Source of the DNA: Candidatus Aenigmatarchaeota archaeon
GTDB lineage: Archaea; Aenigmatarchaeota; Aenigmatarchaeia; GW2011-AR5
Assembly (NCBI GenBank): GCA_016193585.1
Contig: JACPRW010000001.1
Span: 1 to 59,170 of the forward strand
Direction: 5' to 3'
Length of the DNA stretch: 59,170 bases
Position numbers and translations under genes: made by a program. The notes below the pieces were generated by a model. That model was not told the origin of the DNA. It did no database searches and saw only the letters and a program-made list of their open reading frames with translations. Shown here piece by piece: positions 23,230 through 30,995 of the stretch (its first letter is position 1; each line of letters starts with the position of its first letter).

Positions 23230-24393
23230 CTAAGCGACGAGTAGGCTGGTTTCTTCAGGAAGCCACAGTCCATTTACGAGTTCTTCTTTTGTTGGCTGCC
23301 TGCCATATATCGGTCCGTAGTCTTCTGCAAAATACGGTGTCGTAGCCATTCGCTTATAATCCATATGCCCTGTTGGTTTCATATACTGTTTTTCTGCAAC
23401 CACATGCAGCGGTGCCCTGCTGATGCGCAGGTCATGCGTGACGACTGCTGACTGGCCATATGCACCATCATCTATCATCCGCACACATTCCCTGCCGGCT
23501 TCTTCTGCAAGCCGTGCATCTAATGGCGTGGGGTCAGCATTCCGCATGTCATACGTAATTATGTCAAAAGAAACAGGAAGCTTCGGATCAGCCTTTCTGA
23601 ATTCTTCTTCGAGTGCAACTGCAAGGCGATGAGGATTTAACTTGGGGTGACCATAGTCGTCTATCTGGTCAGGATTGAGATGCTTTTTTAGTTCCTCAAT
23701 CTGGGCTCCTTCAGAAACAGCGACAATGGCAAACGGTTTTCTATGCTTATACCCATTAATTCTGACAGGAAATTCGTCTCCGTTCCTTTCGTATGCATCG
23801 CGAACCATCCGGGCAACATCTCCAATACGGTATTCATGTTCTGCCGGTATTATGATGTCTGCACCACCCCATGTCCCAACTGTTGCCGAAGTCTTATCCG
23901 TATCACGCCCGAACATGACATAAAAAACAGGTTTTCCGTTGGTCACCGCATGGGCATACCCTTTTCGCAGTTTCTCTATCCCCACAGAATTTGCGGTGTG
24001 CTCGCCCAACGACACGCGACTGTTAAGATCGCCATCCATGGTTTTTGGCCATCCGACAACAGGAACGCCAAAGCGTTCGTACAACACAGCCGCTTCACCA
24101 AGATGGTCGTCACCGCCCATCACAACCAAAGCCTTGAGGTCCCACTTCTGCATATTCGTTCTGAGCAATTCACCATCAGCACGATGTCTTGTGCTGCCGA
24201 GCAGAGAACCGGCTTTGTGCGGCACCAGATACGTCTGCCTGAGCTGTACATAGCTACCTTCATTTGCGCCCTTGTAGCCGTCAATTGCGCCGAAAATCTC
24301 ATAGCGCCCAGCGGACTCATTGAACATGCCTATAAGCCCGTCATGAAAACAAGAAACATGGCCGCCGCCGGTCATAACCCCTATTCGGTCCAT
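23230..24393 (-). CDS. pfkA: 6-phosphofructokinase, PPi-type signature
   Basis: The 387-residue protein belongs to the PfkA family: an N-terminal GVMTGGGH loop (phosphate-donor site), MGGDDHLGEAAVL and PKTMDGDL with the catalytic aspartate, and a substrate loop GYKHRKPFAIVAVSEGA. In this family the second residue after GGD predicts the donor: G in ATP enzymes, D in PPi enzymes. Here GGDD together with the PK of PKTMD points to pyrophosphate. It would interconvert fructose 6-phosphate and fructose 1,6-bisphosphate. ATG 24393 (MDRIGVM) follows GGTGGGG at good distance, so the longer frame by nine codons is rejected. Confidence 0.88.
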   Translation of the reverse strand: MDRIGVMTGGGHVSCFHDGLIGMFNESAGRYEIFGAIDGYKGANEGSYVQLRQTYLVPHKAGSLLGSTRHRADGELLRTNMQKWDLKALVVMGGDDHLGEAAVLYERFGVPVVGWPKTMDGDLNSRVSLGEHTANSVGIEKLRKGYAHAVTNGKPVFYVMFGRDTDKTSATVGTWGGADIIIPAEHEYRIGDVARMVRDAYERNGDEFPVRINGYKHRKPFAIVAVSEGAQIEELKKHLNPDQIDDYGHPKLNPHRLAVALEEEFRKADPKLPVSFDIITYDMRNADPTPLDARLAEEAGRECVRMIDDGAYGQSAVVTHDLRISRAPLHVVAEKQYMKPTGHMDYKRMATTPYFAEDYGPIYGRQPTKEELVNGLWLPEETSLLVA

Positions 24394-24813
24394 TAGTAGG
24401 AGCACCCCACCATAAGACATGATTTATTCAAGCGGCTATTTATAAGTAATCGGTTTTTCACGAGAGGGAAAAATTATTTAAGGAGAAGTTGATGGGCTTT
24501 AGGATAAAACTCATTCTCAATACCAATAAACAGACACAGAAACAGTTTTTGGGGAGAGTTTTGCCCCAACCGTCGTTCTGTTGTGCGCATGTGTACACGA
24601 GTGTGTTGTCCGTCTTTTATCTAAGTGTTATCGTGTTTATTTCCTTGTAGAGCTATAACATGTCAGAAAACTTATGTCAGCGACTATAGTATGCTCAGTT
24701 GATTTTGGAACATTTTATGCTGAACATACAGCATAGCAGGTTCGAATGAAGAGTTCCGATATTATTAGAACCTGCTATTACAAAGACTTTTTTTCTCAAA
24801 GCAGAGTTAATAA
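24394..24813. other. Gene-free region with hairpin repeats
   Basis: No gene is visible in 420 bases. It holds a half copy of a repeat end (24629-24657, matching the reverse complement of 41388-41420 in ATCGTGTTTATTTCCTTG), the E-type unit at 24685-24779, and a TTTATAAGT box (~24440) upstream of the phosphofructokinase gene. Confidence 0.5.
24685..24779. repeat. Paired-hairpin element, subfamily E (copy 1)
   Basis: The unit begins TATAG and ends CTATT. Hairpin 1 arms are TATGCTCAG / CTGAACATA with loop containing TTTTGGAACATTTTA; hairpin 2 arms are AGCAGGTTC / GAACCTGCT with loop containing GAGTTCC. GGAAC and GTTCC of the two loops are complementary. A second copy is at 58339-58433. Confidence 0.8.
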
Positions 24814-25416
24814 TCAGCAGTACATCTTCTTGTCGCCGCCCTTCTTCGGCTGCGGCATGGTGTAGCCCGTCATGATGGTTTCTGTCGCTGTTTTCGTTTC
24901 GTACACGCTTGATTGCCGCTGCGGCTGCGCGTAGAGCAGTTTCTGCTCGTGCTCAGCAGGGTTCAGGGTGACGACAGATGTTTTCGGCACGACAGCGACC
25001 TGGTCGCCCGTCATCTTCGTGTCTATCAGGCACGACCAGTCGAGCTGCGCGCTGCTGATGTCCGCCTTCATGAGGTCGTTGCCGCAGAGGTGCGCCCACA
25101 TCATTTTGGCGTTCCTGAACGACGTGCCATCGATGAACGTGTTTCTGATGTTCGCATAGGAGAGATCTGCAGCATCGAAGCGGGCTTCTTTCATGATTGC
25201 ATTATGGAAATTGCAGCGTGCGAGGATGGCGCTGCTGAAGTCAGCGCCGCTCAGGTCAGTGCCCTCGAAATTCGAGAAGCTCAGGTCAGCGTTCTTCAGG
25301 ATGATGCCCTGCAGCTGGAGCCCCACGAAATTCGCGCCGTGCAGCTTGACGCCGGTGAAATCGCGCCTGCCGGCTCGGTAGGCGGCGAGAAGGTCGTTGG
25401 CGGCAAGGATTGACAT
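24814..25416 (-). CDS. Pentapeptide-repeat protein (paralogue 1)
   Basis: Residues ~20-125 consist of A(D/N)LXX repeats (VKLHGANFVGLQLQG..., ADLSFSNFEGTDLSGADF, ADLSYANIRNTFIDGTSF), which fold as a right-handed quadrilateral beta-helix. The last ~65 residues are a Thr/Pro/Gln-rich tail with no fold visible, ending MYC. Function of such proteins is mostly unknown; some mimic DNA. A paralogue with the same domain plan lies 1 kb away at 26463-27056 in the same orientation, and they share the first repeat layout and a SFRNAKMMWAHLCGNDLMKA-type segment, so this is a tandem duplication split by two other genes. Confidence 0.85.
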   Translation of the reverse strand: MSILAANDLLAAYRAGRRDFTGVKLHGANFVGLQLQGIILKNADLSFSNFEGTDLSGADFSSAILARCNFHNAIMKEARFDAADLSYANIRNTFIDGTSFRNAKMMWAHLCGNDLMKADISSAQLDWSCLIDTKMTGDQVAVVPKTSVVTLNPAEHEQKLLYAQPQRQSSVYETKTATETIMTGYTMPQPKKGGDKKMYC

Positions 25417-25467
25417 GCTTCACTATACCACCGTGCCGCATAAAAAGGTTTCGGAAAAGTGTGCACC

Positions 25468-26235
25468 ATGAAACTTATCGGGACGATTCATCGTGATTTC
25501 GAAGGGCCACGACGATTACAGTATGTTCTGGAACGGTTGCAGCCTCAACGAATGACCGTGGAGGCTCCGTCAAACTTTTCTCCTGCAGATGCCAGAAACT
25601 TTTTTTTACAGTATCGCGCGAATCGCTTGCCCGTTGTGCAATCAACAGATATGCCACAAACGTTGAGAGAATTTTATACTGAGCTGTGTTGGGTAGGAGG
25701 TTACGAAGCTCTTGTTCCTATTGCGTATGCAGAGAATGCTGGTCGTGAGGTTTTCATGGTGGATTCTCCTCGGCCAGGACTGCTTGACTTCGACGAAAAA
25801 GGATTCAGAAAGGAGTTGGAAGATGAAATAGCAAAATTTGCCCATTGGAACGAGATGAGCTACGATACGGTGAGAAGCCGATATGATGCGCTGATTGATA
25901 CGTCATATCATACGCCTTTAGTGCTGCTAGGGGGATTGATACCAGCAGTACGATATGCTATGGCACAGCGTTCCAGAGCAGCGCTGGATAGGTTGCGTAC
26001 TTCTATAACAGGAGGAAGATGGAAAAGGAAAGAAACAGTCATGGAAGTGGAGCGCGAGCAGTACATGGCAGATGAAATCAGGCGCGTTAATCCCGATGTT
26101 CACATCGGCGGCTTGGCTCATGTGTTTGGGGTGCTCGATTCGCCGGTTGCCCGTCTCTATAGCCTCCTTGGGGATCTCGTGGACGAGCGCATACGGCTAT
26201 GCGACGTGTTTGAGCGGTATCCGGTAGCACGTTAA
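25468..26235 (+). CDS. TraB/TIKI-like putative hydrolase
   Basis: The 255-residue protein begins MKLIGTIHRDFEGPRRLQYVLERLQPQRMTVE, the usual opening of the TraB/TIKI/ChaN-like fold (GTxH metal ligand, then an acidic residue in ExP). Near the C-terminus REQYMADEIRRVNPDVHIGGLAHVFG corresponds to the second conserved motif (R...M...GxxH.xG). No membrane anchor is evident, though residues ~150-170 (TPLVLLGGLIPAVRYAM) are hydrophobic. Family members are metal-dependent proteases or heme-related proteins; the substrate here is unknown. ATG 25468 is preferred over one nine bases upstream, since the beta strand starts there. Confidence 0.55.
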   Translation: MKLIGTIHRDFEGPRRLQYVLERLQPQRMTVEAPSNFSPADARNFFLQYRANRLPVVQSTDMPQTLREFYTELCWVGGYEALVPIAYAENAGREVFMVDSPRPGLLDFDEKGFRKELEDEIAKFAHWNEMSYDTVRSRYDALIDTSYHTPLVLLGGLIPAVRYAMAQRSRAALDRLRTSITGGRWKRKETVMEVEREQYMADEIRRVNPDVHIGGLAHVFGVLDSPVARLYSLLGDLVDERIRLCDVFERYPVAR

Positions 26236-26252
26236 GATACGACGCCGGCAGG

Positions 26253-26393
26253 CTACCATCTGATGTCCAACTGGCGTTCGTATTCCACGTCGAAATCAAT
26301 CCTTCCCTCGTGCTTTGCAGCCGCTGCTGTTTCAGCGAACTTTTTGACAACATCGACGTGTGAGTTCTTTACTTTCCACTCAAATGCAGTCAT
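26253..26393 (-). CDS. Small hypothetical protein (46 aa)
   Basis: The ORF encodes an acidic/basic mixed peptide: MTAFEWKVKNSHVDVVKKF, AETAAAAKHEGRIDFD, then VEYERQLDIRW. The helix-strand pattern looks like a real folded mini-protein, and codon third positions are GC-biased as in the neighbouring genes. TTAAATATG about 40 bases upstream (26431-26440 region) may be a TATA box. No family is recognised. It converges with the TraB-like gene (17 bases apart). Confidence 0.5.
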   Translation of the reverse strand: MTAFEWKVKNSHVDVVKKFAETAAAAKHEGRIDFDVEYERQLDIRW

Positions 26394-26462
26394 CTATGCC
26401 ACCCGTATAACTTAGCAGTACACCTGTACACATATTTAATGGAGTACAGGTAATCCACTCGC

Positions 26463-27056
26463 TCAATAGCCATTCCTCGCCGTGTACCGTGCCGCGTAGG
26501 GCTGCATGCCGTAGGCACGGACCCCCTGCCGCACGTAGCCTGAGTGGTAGCCGGGCATGGGGCGCTGCTCATGCCGGTGCTCGAACAGCGCGTGCGGCGC
26601 AAGGACGCTCCGCTGGGTTTCCGAAAGCCGCGTGCCCAGGAGGCACACCCAATCGAGGGTCGCGCCGCGCAAATTTGCTTTCATGAGGTCGGTGCCGCAC
26701 AAGTGCGACCACAGAAGGTTGGCATTCGCGAAGTTGGCGCTTACCATCCGGGCGCCGCTGAGGTCGGCAAAGGTCAGGTCCGCATGCGCGAATGTCGTGT
26801 TCTTGACGAGCGCTTTTGCGAACGTGCAGCGCGAAAGCAGGCAACCGGAAAAGTCGGCATTGGTCAGGTCAGCGCCCCCGAAATTCGAGAAGCTCAGGTC
26901 AGAATCGCGGAATACGGCGCCCTGCAGGTTAAGCGCCGTGAGGTTCGCGGCATGCAGCGTAATGTGAGAAAAGTCTCTCTGCCCCGTGCGCAGCCGGGCG
27001 GTGAATTCCTGTATCTGCATTCGCCGCCGTCGGAGCATTGCCTGCGCTGCTGTCAT
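26463..27056 (-). CDS. Pentapeptide-repeat protein (paralogue 2)
   Basis: The 197-residue protein repeats the plan of 24814-25416: an N-terminal helix (MQIQEFTARLRTGQRDF), then ~20 pentapeptides (HAANLTALNLQGAVFRDSDLSFSNFGGADLTNADF and LLWSHLCGTDLMKANLRGATLDWVC), then an unstructured tail that here is His/Arg/Tyr/Gly-rich. ATG at residue 13 (MQIQEF) is an alternative start. The C-terminal tails of the paralogues are unrelated in composition, so the duplicates have diverged there. Function unknown. Confidence 0.85.
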   Translation of the reverse strand: MTAAQAMLRRRRMQIQEFTARLRTGQRDFSHITLHAANLTALNLQGAVFRDSDLSFSNFGGADLTNADFSGCLLSRCTFAKALVKNTTFAHADLTFADLSGARMVSANFANANLLWSHLCGTDLMKANLRGATLDWVCLLGTRLSETQRSVLAPHALFEHRHEQRPMPGYHSGYVRQGVRAYGMQPYAARYTARNGY

Positions 27057-27237
27057 TCCATACCACCACTGGTTTTTTGTCCAAATGCATCCCGTGCACC
27101 TGCAGGCTAACGCTCCCGTGAATGAAATAAAAAGAAGATGCCGTTAACCATTGTTGCAGCCGTGCGGTGACATGACGTCTTCTCTCCGCGCAGCTGGTTA
27201 ACGGCACAGGAGAGACTTCTATTAATCGCTCGTCCGC

Positions 27238-27315
27238 TATATAAATATTTCTCTCCTACCTCAATGAGGTTCAGAGCAATCGTTTGTCGTAGCGAGATTG
27301 GAAGCGATAGGTAGG
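27238..27315 (+). ncRNA. Candidate small structured RNA with its own TATA box
   Basis: TATATAAATA (27238-27247) is a strong TATA box. Immediately downstream CCTACCT (27255-27261) pairs with AGGTAGG (27309-27315), enclosing an inner stem AATCG / CGAGATT. There is no convincing ORF (a 16-codon ATG frame starts at 27264 at leaderless distance). This could be a small RNA or a short leaderless peptide gene; the predicted transcription start falls near the base of the stem, which weakens the RNA reading. Confidence 0.3.
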
Positions 27316-27374
27316 TTAAAGAAAAAGTGCGGATTAAGGCGTTTTGCGTAGATTTTCAAAAAGCACAATGCATA

Positions 27375-27470
27375 TATGGTGAACCCACAAAGGAATCCGG
27401 ACATGAATTTGTGGGTTCACCTATAGCTCACAAGGAAATAATATCTTGGTTGCTTCCTTGTAGAGCTATA
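27375..27470. repeat. Paired-hairpin element
   Basis: The 96-bp unit has hairpin 1 arms GTGAACCCACAAA / TTTGTGGGTTCAC with loop GGAATCCGGACATGAA, and hairpin 2 arms AGCTCACAAGGAA / TTCCTTGTAGAGCT with loop ATAATATCTTGGTTGC. The joint is CTATAG and the end CTATAA. Stems share no sequence with subfamilies A or B, yet size and architecture are the same. Confidence 0.8.
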
Positions 27471-27714
27471 ACTGCCGAACAGCAACAATTTGACAGGATC
27501 GGTGAACCAGATGGCAGGTAGAAGGAGAAAAGCAAAGGCGTAGGGCTGCCGGGCCGAACTGCACCGGAAGCTGGCATATGCTTATTCTTGGGATTCTGTA
27601 CGCGTGCACTTGAACAGTAACCGACAAGTAACAACAAACCGCAACGTTTAAAAGCCTTTACGACGAGTATATAGCAGGTGGGAAAATTCTGGGATTAGCT
27701 CCCTGCGTGGTATT
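27471..27714 (+). promoter_or_regulatory. Upstream region of the zinc-ribbon gene
   Basis: No gene is seen. TTTAAAAG at 27647-27654 is a good TATA box; the expected transcript starts near 27677, giving a ~38-nt leader before ATG 27715. Confidence 0.4.
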
Positions 27715-27918
27715 ATGTTCAAGAAGGCGATAAAAATGATCAAGGGATACCTGACACAGAAGGACATGGAACTGCTGCGCCAGGCTTCCGCGCGCCAGCT
27801 CAAGCACAAGAAGGTTTTTCCGAAGAAATTCAGCTGTGCTTCATGCAGCTATACGTGGTTCTACCAGTCGCTCAAGTGCCCTTCGTGCACGTCGGCCACC
27901 ATCAGGCAGATGGCGTGA
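27715..27918 (+). CDS. Small zinc-ribbon protein
   Basis: The 67-residue protein has a basic helical N-terminus (MFKKAIKMIKGYLTQKDMELLRQASARQLKHKK) and a C-terminal zinc ribbon of two CxxC knuckles, CASC and CPSC, 15 residues apart. The ribbon plus basic helix suggests nucleic-acid or ribosome binding. I do not recognise a named family. It has its own TATA box and GC-rich codon use, and no operon partner. Confidence 0.7.
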   Translation: MFKKAIKMIKGYLTQKDMELLRQASARQLKHKKVFPKKFSCASCSYTWFYQSLKCPSCTSATIRQMA

Positions 27919-28020
27919 CCTGTGCGCGGAGCACTGATACGATTCGCTGAATGACTGCTTCCTGTAGCGTATACCTTGCAGGACAGGGAATGCAATAGGC
28001 GTTTCGAAATATCTTGGCTT

Positions 28021-28143
28021 AGAGTCTATCCCATTAGGTCATTTGTCAATTATCTTTGGTTAATGCCGTAGTGATTTTCCATCGCAAACCTCTAGGCGTG
28101 TCAGGCTCTGGTACCCGGTTTTCTATCTACTGGGATAGGCTCT
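28021..28143. mobile_element. Putative MITE with 17-bp terminal inverted repeats
   Basis: AGAGTCTATCCCATTAG (28021-28037) and CTACTGGGATAGGCTCT (28127-28143) are inverted repeats with two mismatches, 123 bp apart end to end. The interior has no ORF. The ends resemble terminal repeats of IS-type transposons of the GAG(T/C)CTATCCCA kind. The right end supplies the stop codon of the gene at 28142, so insertion probably set the present C-terminus. Confidence 0.55.
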
Positions 28144-28798
28144 AACGCAGTTTACTATATGCCTGATTTCCCTCTGGCCTGAACCCCAACCCGCCGATGG
28201 TCGGAAAGGAGTAACAAGTGTCGCCCGTTAACAAGACGCTGTAGCGCTTGTCATCGATAAGCTGACCGCCGTGACCATACCACTCGCTAAAACGAATCGC
28301 GAATCTGACTTCACCCTCCCTTGCGGTTTCGTCTACTACTAATTTTGCCGCCCCGTATTTTTCCTGCGGCTCCCCGAGAACTATTCTGCTGACATCATGG
28401 TCATAAACCATGATGTAACCTGTTTGTAATCTTTCATCAAGCACCTTCACGCCAAATCCCAGAGGCTCTATTAAAATCCTGTTCCCTACAGTCATCAGAT
28501 TTACAAACTGCCCAGGATAGCCTATCATCAGACTTTGTGCACGCCTTGTTTCATCCTCTACGTCGGGATTTTCTATACGTGCCAAGTCGTCGTCTGTCAG
28601 CGTAGCTACGCGGGACCAATGGGAATTAGGTATGAGGGGCGCTCCGTCTCTGTAAGTCCATTCAGCCGTTTCAGGCCACGTCATTCCCATAGGAGCCCTA
28701 TGGTCAGCGACATAAAAGCCAAAAGGCGTCCTGTAGAAGCCTTTCAGAGGAGGCAGGTCTAATTGGGCTGTTCCCATAAATGACTGGTTGATAGTCAT
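28142..28798 (-). CDS. Hypothetical protein with C-terminus set by a MITE
   Basis: The 218-residue protein is beta-rich with no signal peptide or membrane span. Motifs such as GFYRTPFGFYVADHRAPMGMTWPETAEWTYRDGAPLIPNS near the N-terminus and HWSRVATLTDDDLARI are distinctive, but I recognise no family. The last codon and stop (R-TAG) overlap the terminal inverted repeat of the putative MITE. The last ordered segment GGLGFRPEGNQAYSKLR could therefore be a truncated or extended end. It resembles phage/viral structural or short-chain beta domains only in general composition. Confidence 0.6.
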   Translation of the reverse strand: MTINQSFMGTAQLDLPPLKGFYRTPFGFYVADHRAPMGMTWPETAEWTYRDGAPLIPNSHWSRVATLTDDDLARIENPDVEDETRRAQSLMIGYPGQFVNLMTVGNRILIEPLGFGVKVLDERLQTGYIMVYDHDVSRIVLGEPQEKYGAAKLVVDETAREGEVRFAIRFSEWYGHGGQLIDDKRYSVLLTGDTCYSFPTIGGLGFRPEGNQAYSKLR

Positions 28799-28957
28799 AT
28801 ATTTAAATGGACAAACAACGGATACATCTGGCGGTCAACAGCACAGGTAGAAGTCCGGGCGGTTTTCTCTTCAAAATGCATAGGTGAAATCAGCTTACTA
28901 CGTGCGTATCATTTTCTGGTTTCATGGCGAAGCTTTACAATTTTGTCGTCAGTTGGC
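28799..28957. other. Intergenic stretch with promoter of the 28142 gene
   Basis: TATTTAAATGG lies directly upstream of the minus-strand start (28798-28809) and would be too close for a TATA box with a leader, so an alternative start further inside the gene (MGTAQLDL, seven codons in) is possible. Nothing else is seen. Confidence 0.3.
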
Positions 28958-29257
28958 TCATTTCCCTTTCTTCGTCTCCCGTTTTGCCTCGTCGCGCATC
29001 TTCGGCACGGAAACCTTGGCATTGCATTTCGCGCACCTGAGGTAAAAGGGGCGTTTCCATTCCTGCTCGGTAAAATCAGCATGGCCGCACTCAGGACAGG
29101 TATATTCGACCAGCGCCATTCCAGTCTCCTTCGGGACAAGAACGCGTATCCTGCCGGTCGGCTCCCCTTTCGCATTCTTGGCTGTCCGCTGCGTATGGTA
29201 CAGGCAGTCGGACGGCTTCACGTTATGCTGGCTGACATAGTCCTGAATTTTAGACAT
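28958..29257 (-). CDS. Zinc-ribbon protein
   Basis: The 99-residue protein contains a zinc ribbon YTCPECGHADFTEQEWKRPFYLRCAKCNAKVSVPKMRDE (CPEC...CAKC, 22-residue spacing) and a basic Lys/Arg tail. The N-terminal half (KPSDCLYHTQRTAKNAKGEPTGRIRVLVPKETGMALVEY) is beta-rich. The fold resembles the ribbon of archaeal translation or transcription factors but no exact family is recognised. A TATATAGAT box lies ~15-25 bases before the start. Confidence 0.7.
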   Translation of the reverse strand: MSKIQDYVSQHNVKPSDCLYHTQRTAKNAKGEPTGRIRVLVPKETGMALVEYTCPECGHADFTEQEWKRPFYLRCAKCNAKVSVPKMRDEAKRETKKGK

Positions 29258-29600
29258 GGTAAAACATCCTTTTCATTGCATATATAGATGTGCAATGCAA
29301 CGGACAGCAGAAAACTATTAATAGCGGTACAGAAATGCGATGGTGGTGTACTCGTTTAACCTGTTTCATAGGTGCCCGGGCGCTTTCTGCGTGCTACAAC
29401 AACATGTCTGCCTTCATCGAGCTCAACACTGCAGCCGCGCTCAATCAGCTTCATGACCCTGTTTATAGCGGACAGCAAAAGTACTATGCCGGTATTCTTT
29501 TGTTGGTCCGCTATAAAACATGCACTACGCCTGTTCTGGTAGTGTTGTGTGAAATTGAATAAGGCAAGATTATTAAAGGGGCAAAATCAAATGTATGTTC
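29258..29600. other. Intergenic region with one half-unit hairpin
   Basis: No gene is supported. It contains the hairpin at 29464-29515 and a shorter similar sequence ATAGATGTGCAATGCAACGG near 29285. ATTATTAAAGG (~29569-29579) is the likely TATA box of the deaminase gene. Confidence 0.4.
29464..29515. repeat. Single hairpin, subfamily C type
   Basis: TATAGCGGACAGCAAAAG pairs with CTTTTGTTGGTCCGCTATA around the loop TACTATGCCGGTATT, identical to the loop in hairpin 2 of 4723-4819. Three stem positions have changed relative to that copy on both arms (AGTGGAC to GCGGAC region), a compensatory change. Confidence 0.8.
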
Positions 29601-29987
29601 ATGAAGCACATTACAAACGAACAACTTATTCAAAAAGCAAAATCAGTGGTAAAATCGAGAAAGATTAAACATGAATATACTGTTGGAGATGTTGGATGCG
29701 CGCTGGTTACAGATAAAGGCAATACGTACCTCGGTGTTTGTATTGATACGTGTTCTGGAATGGGATTTTGCGCCGAGCATAGCGCTATTGCAGCAATGGT
29801 TACACATGGCGAACATCAAATTAAAAAAATCGTGGCGGTGTCAGAAGATGGAAAGATTCTCCCGCCTTGCGGCAGATGCAGAGAATTCATAAGCCAAATC
29901 CACGAGGAAAATATCAACGCCGAAGTTATTGTAGGAAAAAACAAAGTAATGAAACTTAAAAAATTACTTCCGCTTTCTTGGGATTGA
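29601..29987 (+). CDS. Cytidine deaminase-like enzyme
   Basis: The 128-residue protein has the zinc-dependent deaminase signature: CAEHSAIAAM (His/Cys ligand and catalytic Glu) and PPCGRCREF (the two cysteine ligands). It matches the small cytidine/blasticidin-S deaminase group. It would deaminate cytidine or a related nucleoside in pyrimidine salvage. Codon use is AT-rich compared with the core genes, suggesting acquisition. ATG 29601 (MKHITNEQL) is chosen over the ATG two codons upstream. Confidence 0.88.
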   Translation: MKHITNEQLIQKAKSVVKSRKIKHEYTVGDVGCALVTDKGNTYLGVCIDTCSGMGFCAEHSAIAAMVTHGEHQIKKIVAVSEDGKILPPCGRCREFISQIHEENINAEVIVGKNKVMKLKKLLPLSWD

Positions 29988-30020
29988 TTATTTTACGAGT
30001 TCACCCCAAACGTATTTCTA

Positions 30021-30866
30021 TTACGCCGTGACCGCGCCCGCAAGAAACGCAAGCAGCGCAACGGCCATCGCGGCCTTGCAGAGCTTCGAGGAAAATCGCA
30101 GCGGCGCCGCCATCGCGCCGAGGAACATGAGGTCGGCTATCGAAACGAAATAGAGGTAGGTCGTCCCGAACATGCCGTTAAGGAACGGAATGAAGCTGAG
30201 CACGACGGCGAGCATGAGCGGCACGCTGGCAAAGGCGCGCGCCCGCTGCGCGCCGTATCGTATCGCCAGCGACTCCACGCCAATAGATGTGTCGCCGAGC
30301 GCATCCTCGATGCTCTTGAATATCTCCCTGCCGATGCTGGAGAGGAACGCGAGGAGCGCCAGGTAGAGCGTCGCTTCATAAGCGCCGGCGAGCGCACCAC
30401 CGTAGACGAAGGTAAGCGCGACCAGGAGGCTCACGGCAAGGTGGCCAACGAGGAGCAGCTTCTTGAGCCGCCATGCGTACGCCAGCAGGAGAAGCGCGGC
30501 AAAGAGCGCAAGGCTGAAAGCGACAATGCTAATGATATACGAAAGTGCGGCGCCGGAAGCGAACAGGGCTGATGCATAGATGAGCGCATGGCGGGGCTGT
30601 ATGGTGCCGGCAGCAAGCGGCCTTTTGGGCCGGTTGATGCGGTCAATAGCAATGTCGAAATAATCGTTAACCGCCATCCCGCCGGCGCACACGAGAAATA
30701 CCGAGAGCATGCCGAGCAGCACGGCAGCAGGCGGCAGCAGCGGCAGCCCTGCAACGAGCGTTGCCGTGTAGACGGCGAACGCGGCCATGAAGCAGTTGAG
30801 CGGCCGGATGAGCTGCAGATAGGCAATCATGAGTTTCGGGTAGTTCGCGCCCTCGTTGTCATCCAT
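30021..30866 (-). CDS. UbiA prenyltransferase, probable digeranylgeranylglyceryl phosphate synthase
   Basis: The 281-residue membrane protein has about eight hydrophobic segments and the two Asp-rich UbiA motifs: NDYFDIAIDRINRPKRPL (res. ~68-85) and DALGDTSIGVESLAIRYG (~190-205). In archaea this family attaches the second geranylgeranyl chain in membrane ether-lipid synthesis, and the NDxxDxxxDxxNxPxRPL form is typical for that enzyme. Other UbiA members make quinones or heme O. The start ATG is at 30864-30866 in a compact promoter region with the divergent gene. Confidence 0.9.
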   Translation of the reverse strand: MDDNEGANYPKLMIAYLQLIRPLNCFMAAFAVYTATLVAGLPLLPPAAVLLGMLSVFLVCAGGMAVNDYFDIAIDRINRPKRPLAAGTIQPRHALIYASALFASGAALSYIISIVAFSLALFAALLLLAYAWRLKKLLLVGHLAVSLLVALTFVYGGALAGAYEATLYLALLAFLSSIGREIFKSIEDALGDTSIGVESLAIRYGAQRARAFASVPLMLAVVLSFIPFLNGMFGTTYLYFVSIADLMFLGAMAAPLRFSSKLCKAAMAVALLAFLAGAVTA

Positions 30867-30995
30867 GCTACATCTCTGGTGCGCGCCCCTTTAAAAATGG
30901 TGCCGTTGCAGGCAAATGGTTGGAATATTTCCTATCAAAGAGTAGTTAAAAGAGATACATTCTTAAGCATTGCCGTCGAACTAATGCCGGTAGTT

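Noticed and set aside
30588-30995. Upstream extension of the 30996 gene
   Set aside because: It is antisense to the UbiA gene and its promoter; the protein there is low-complexity R/H rich.
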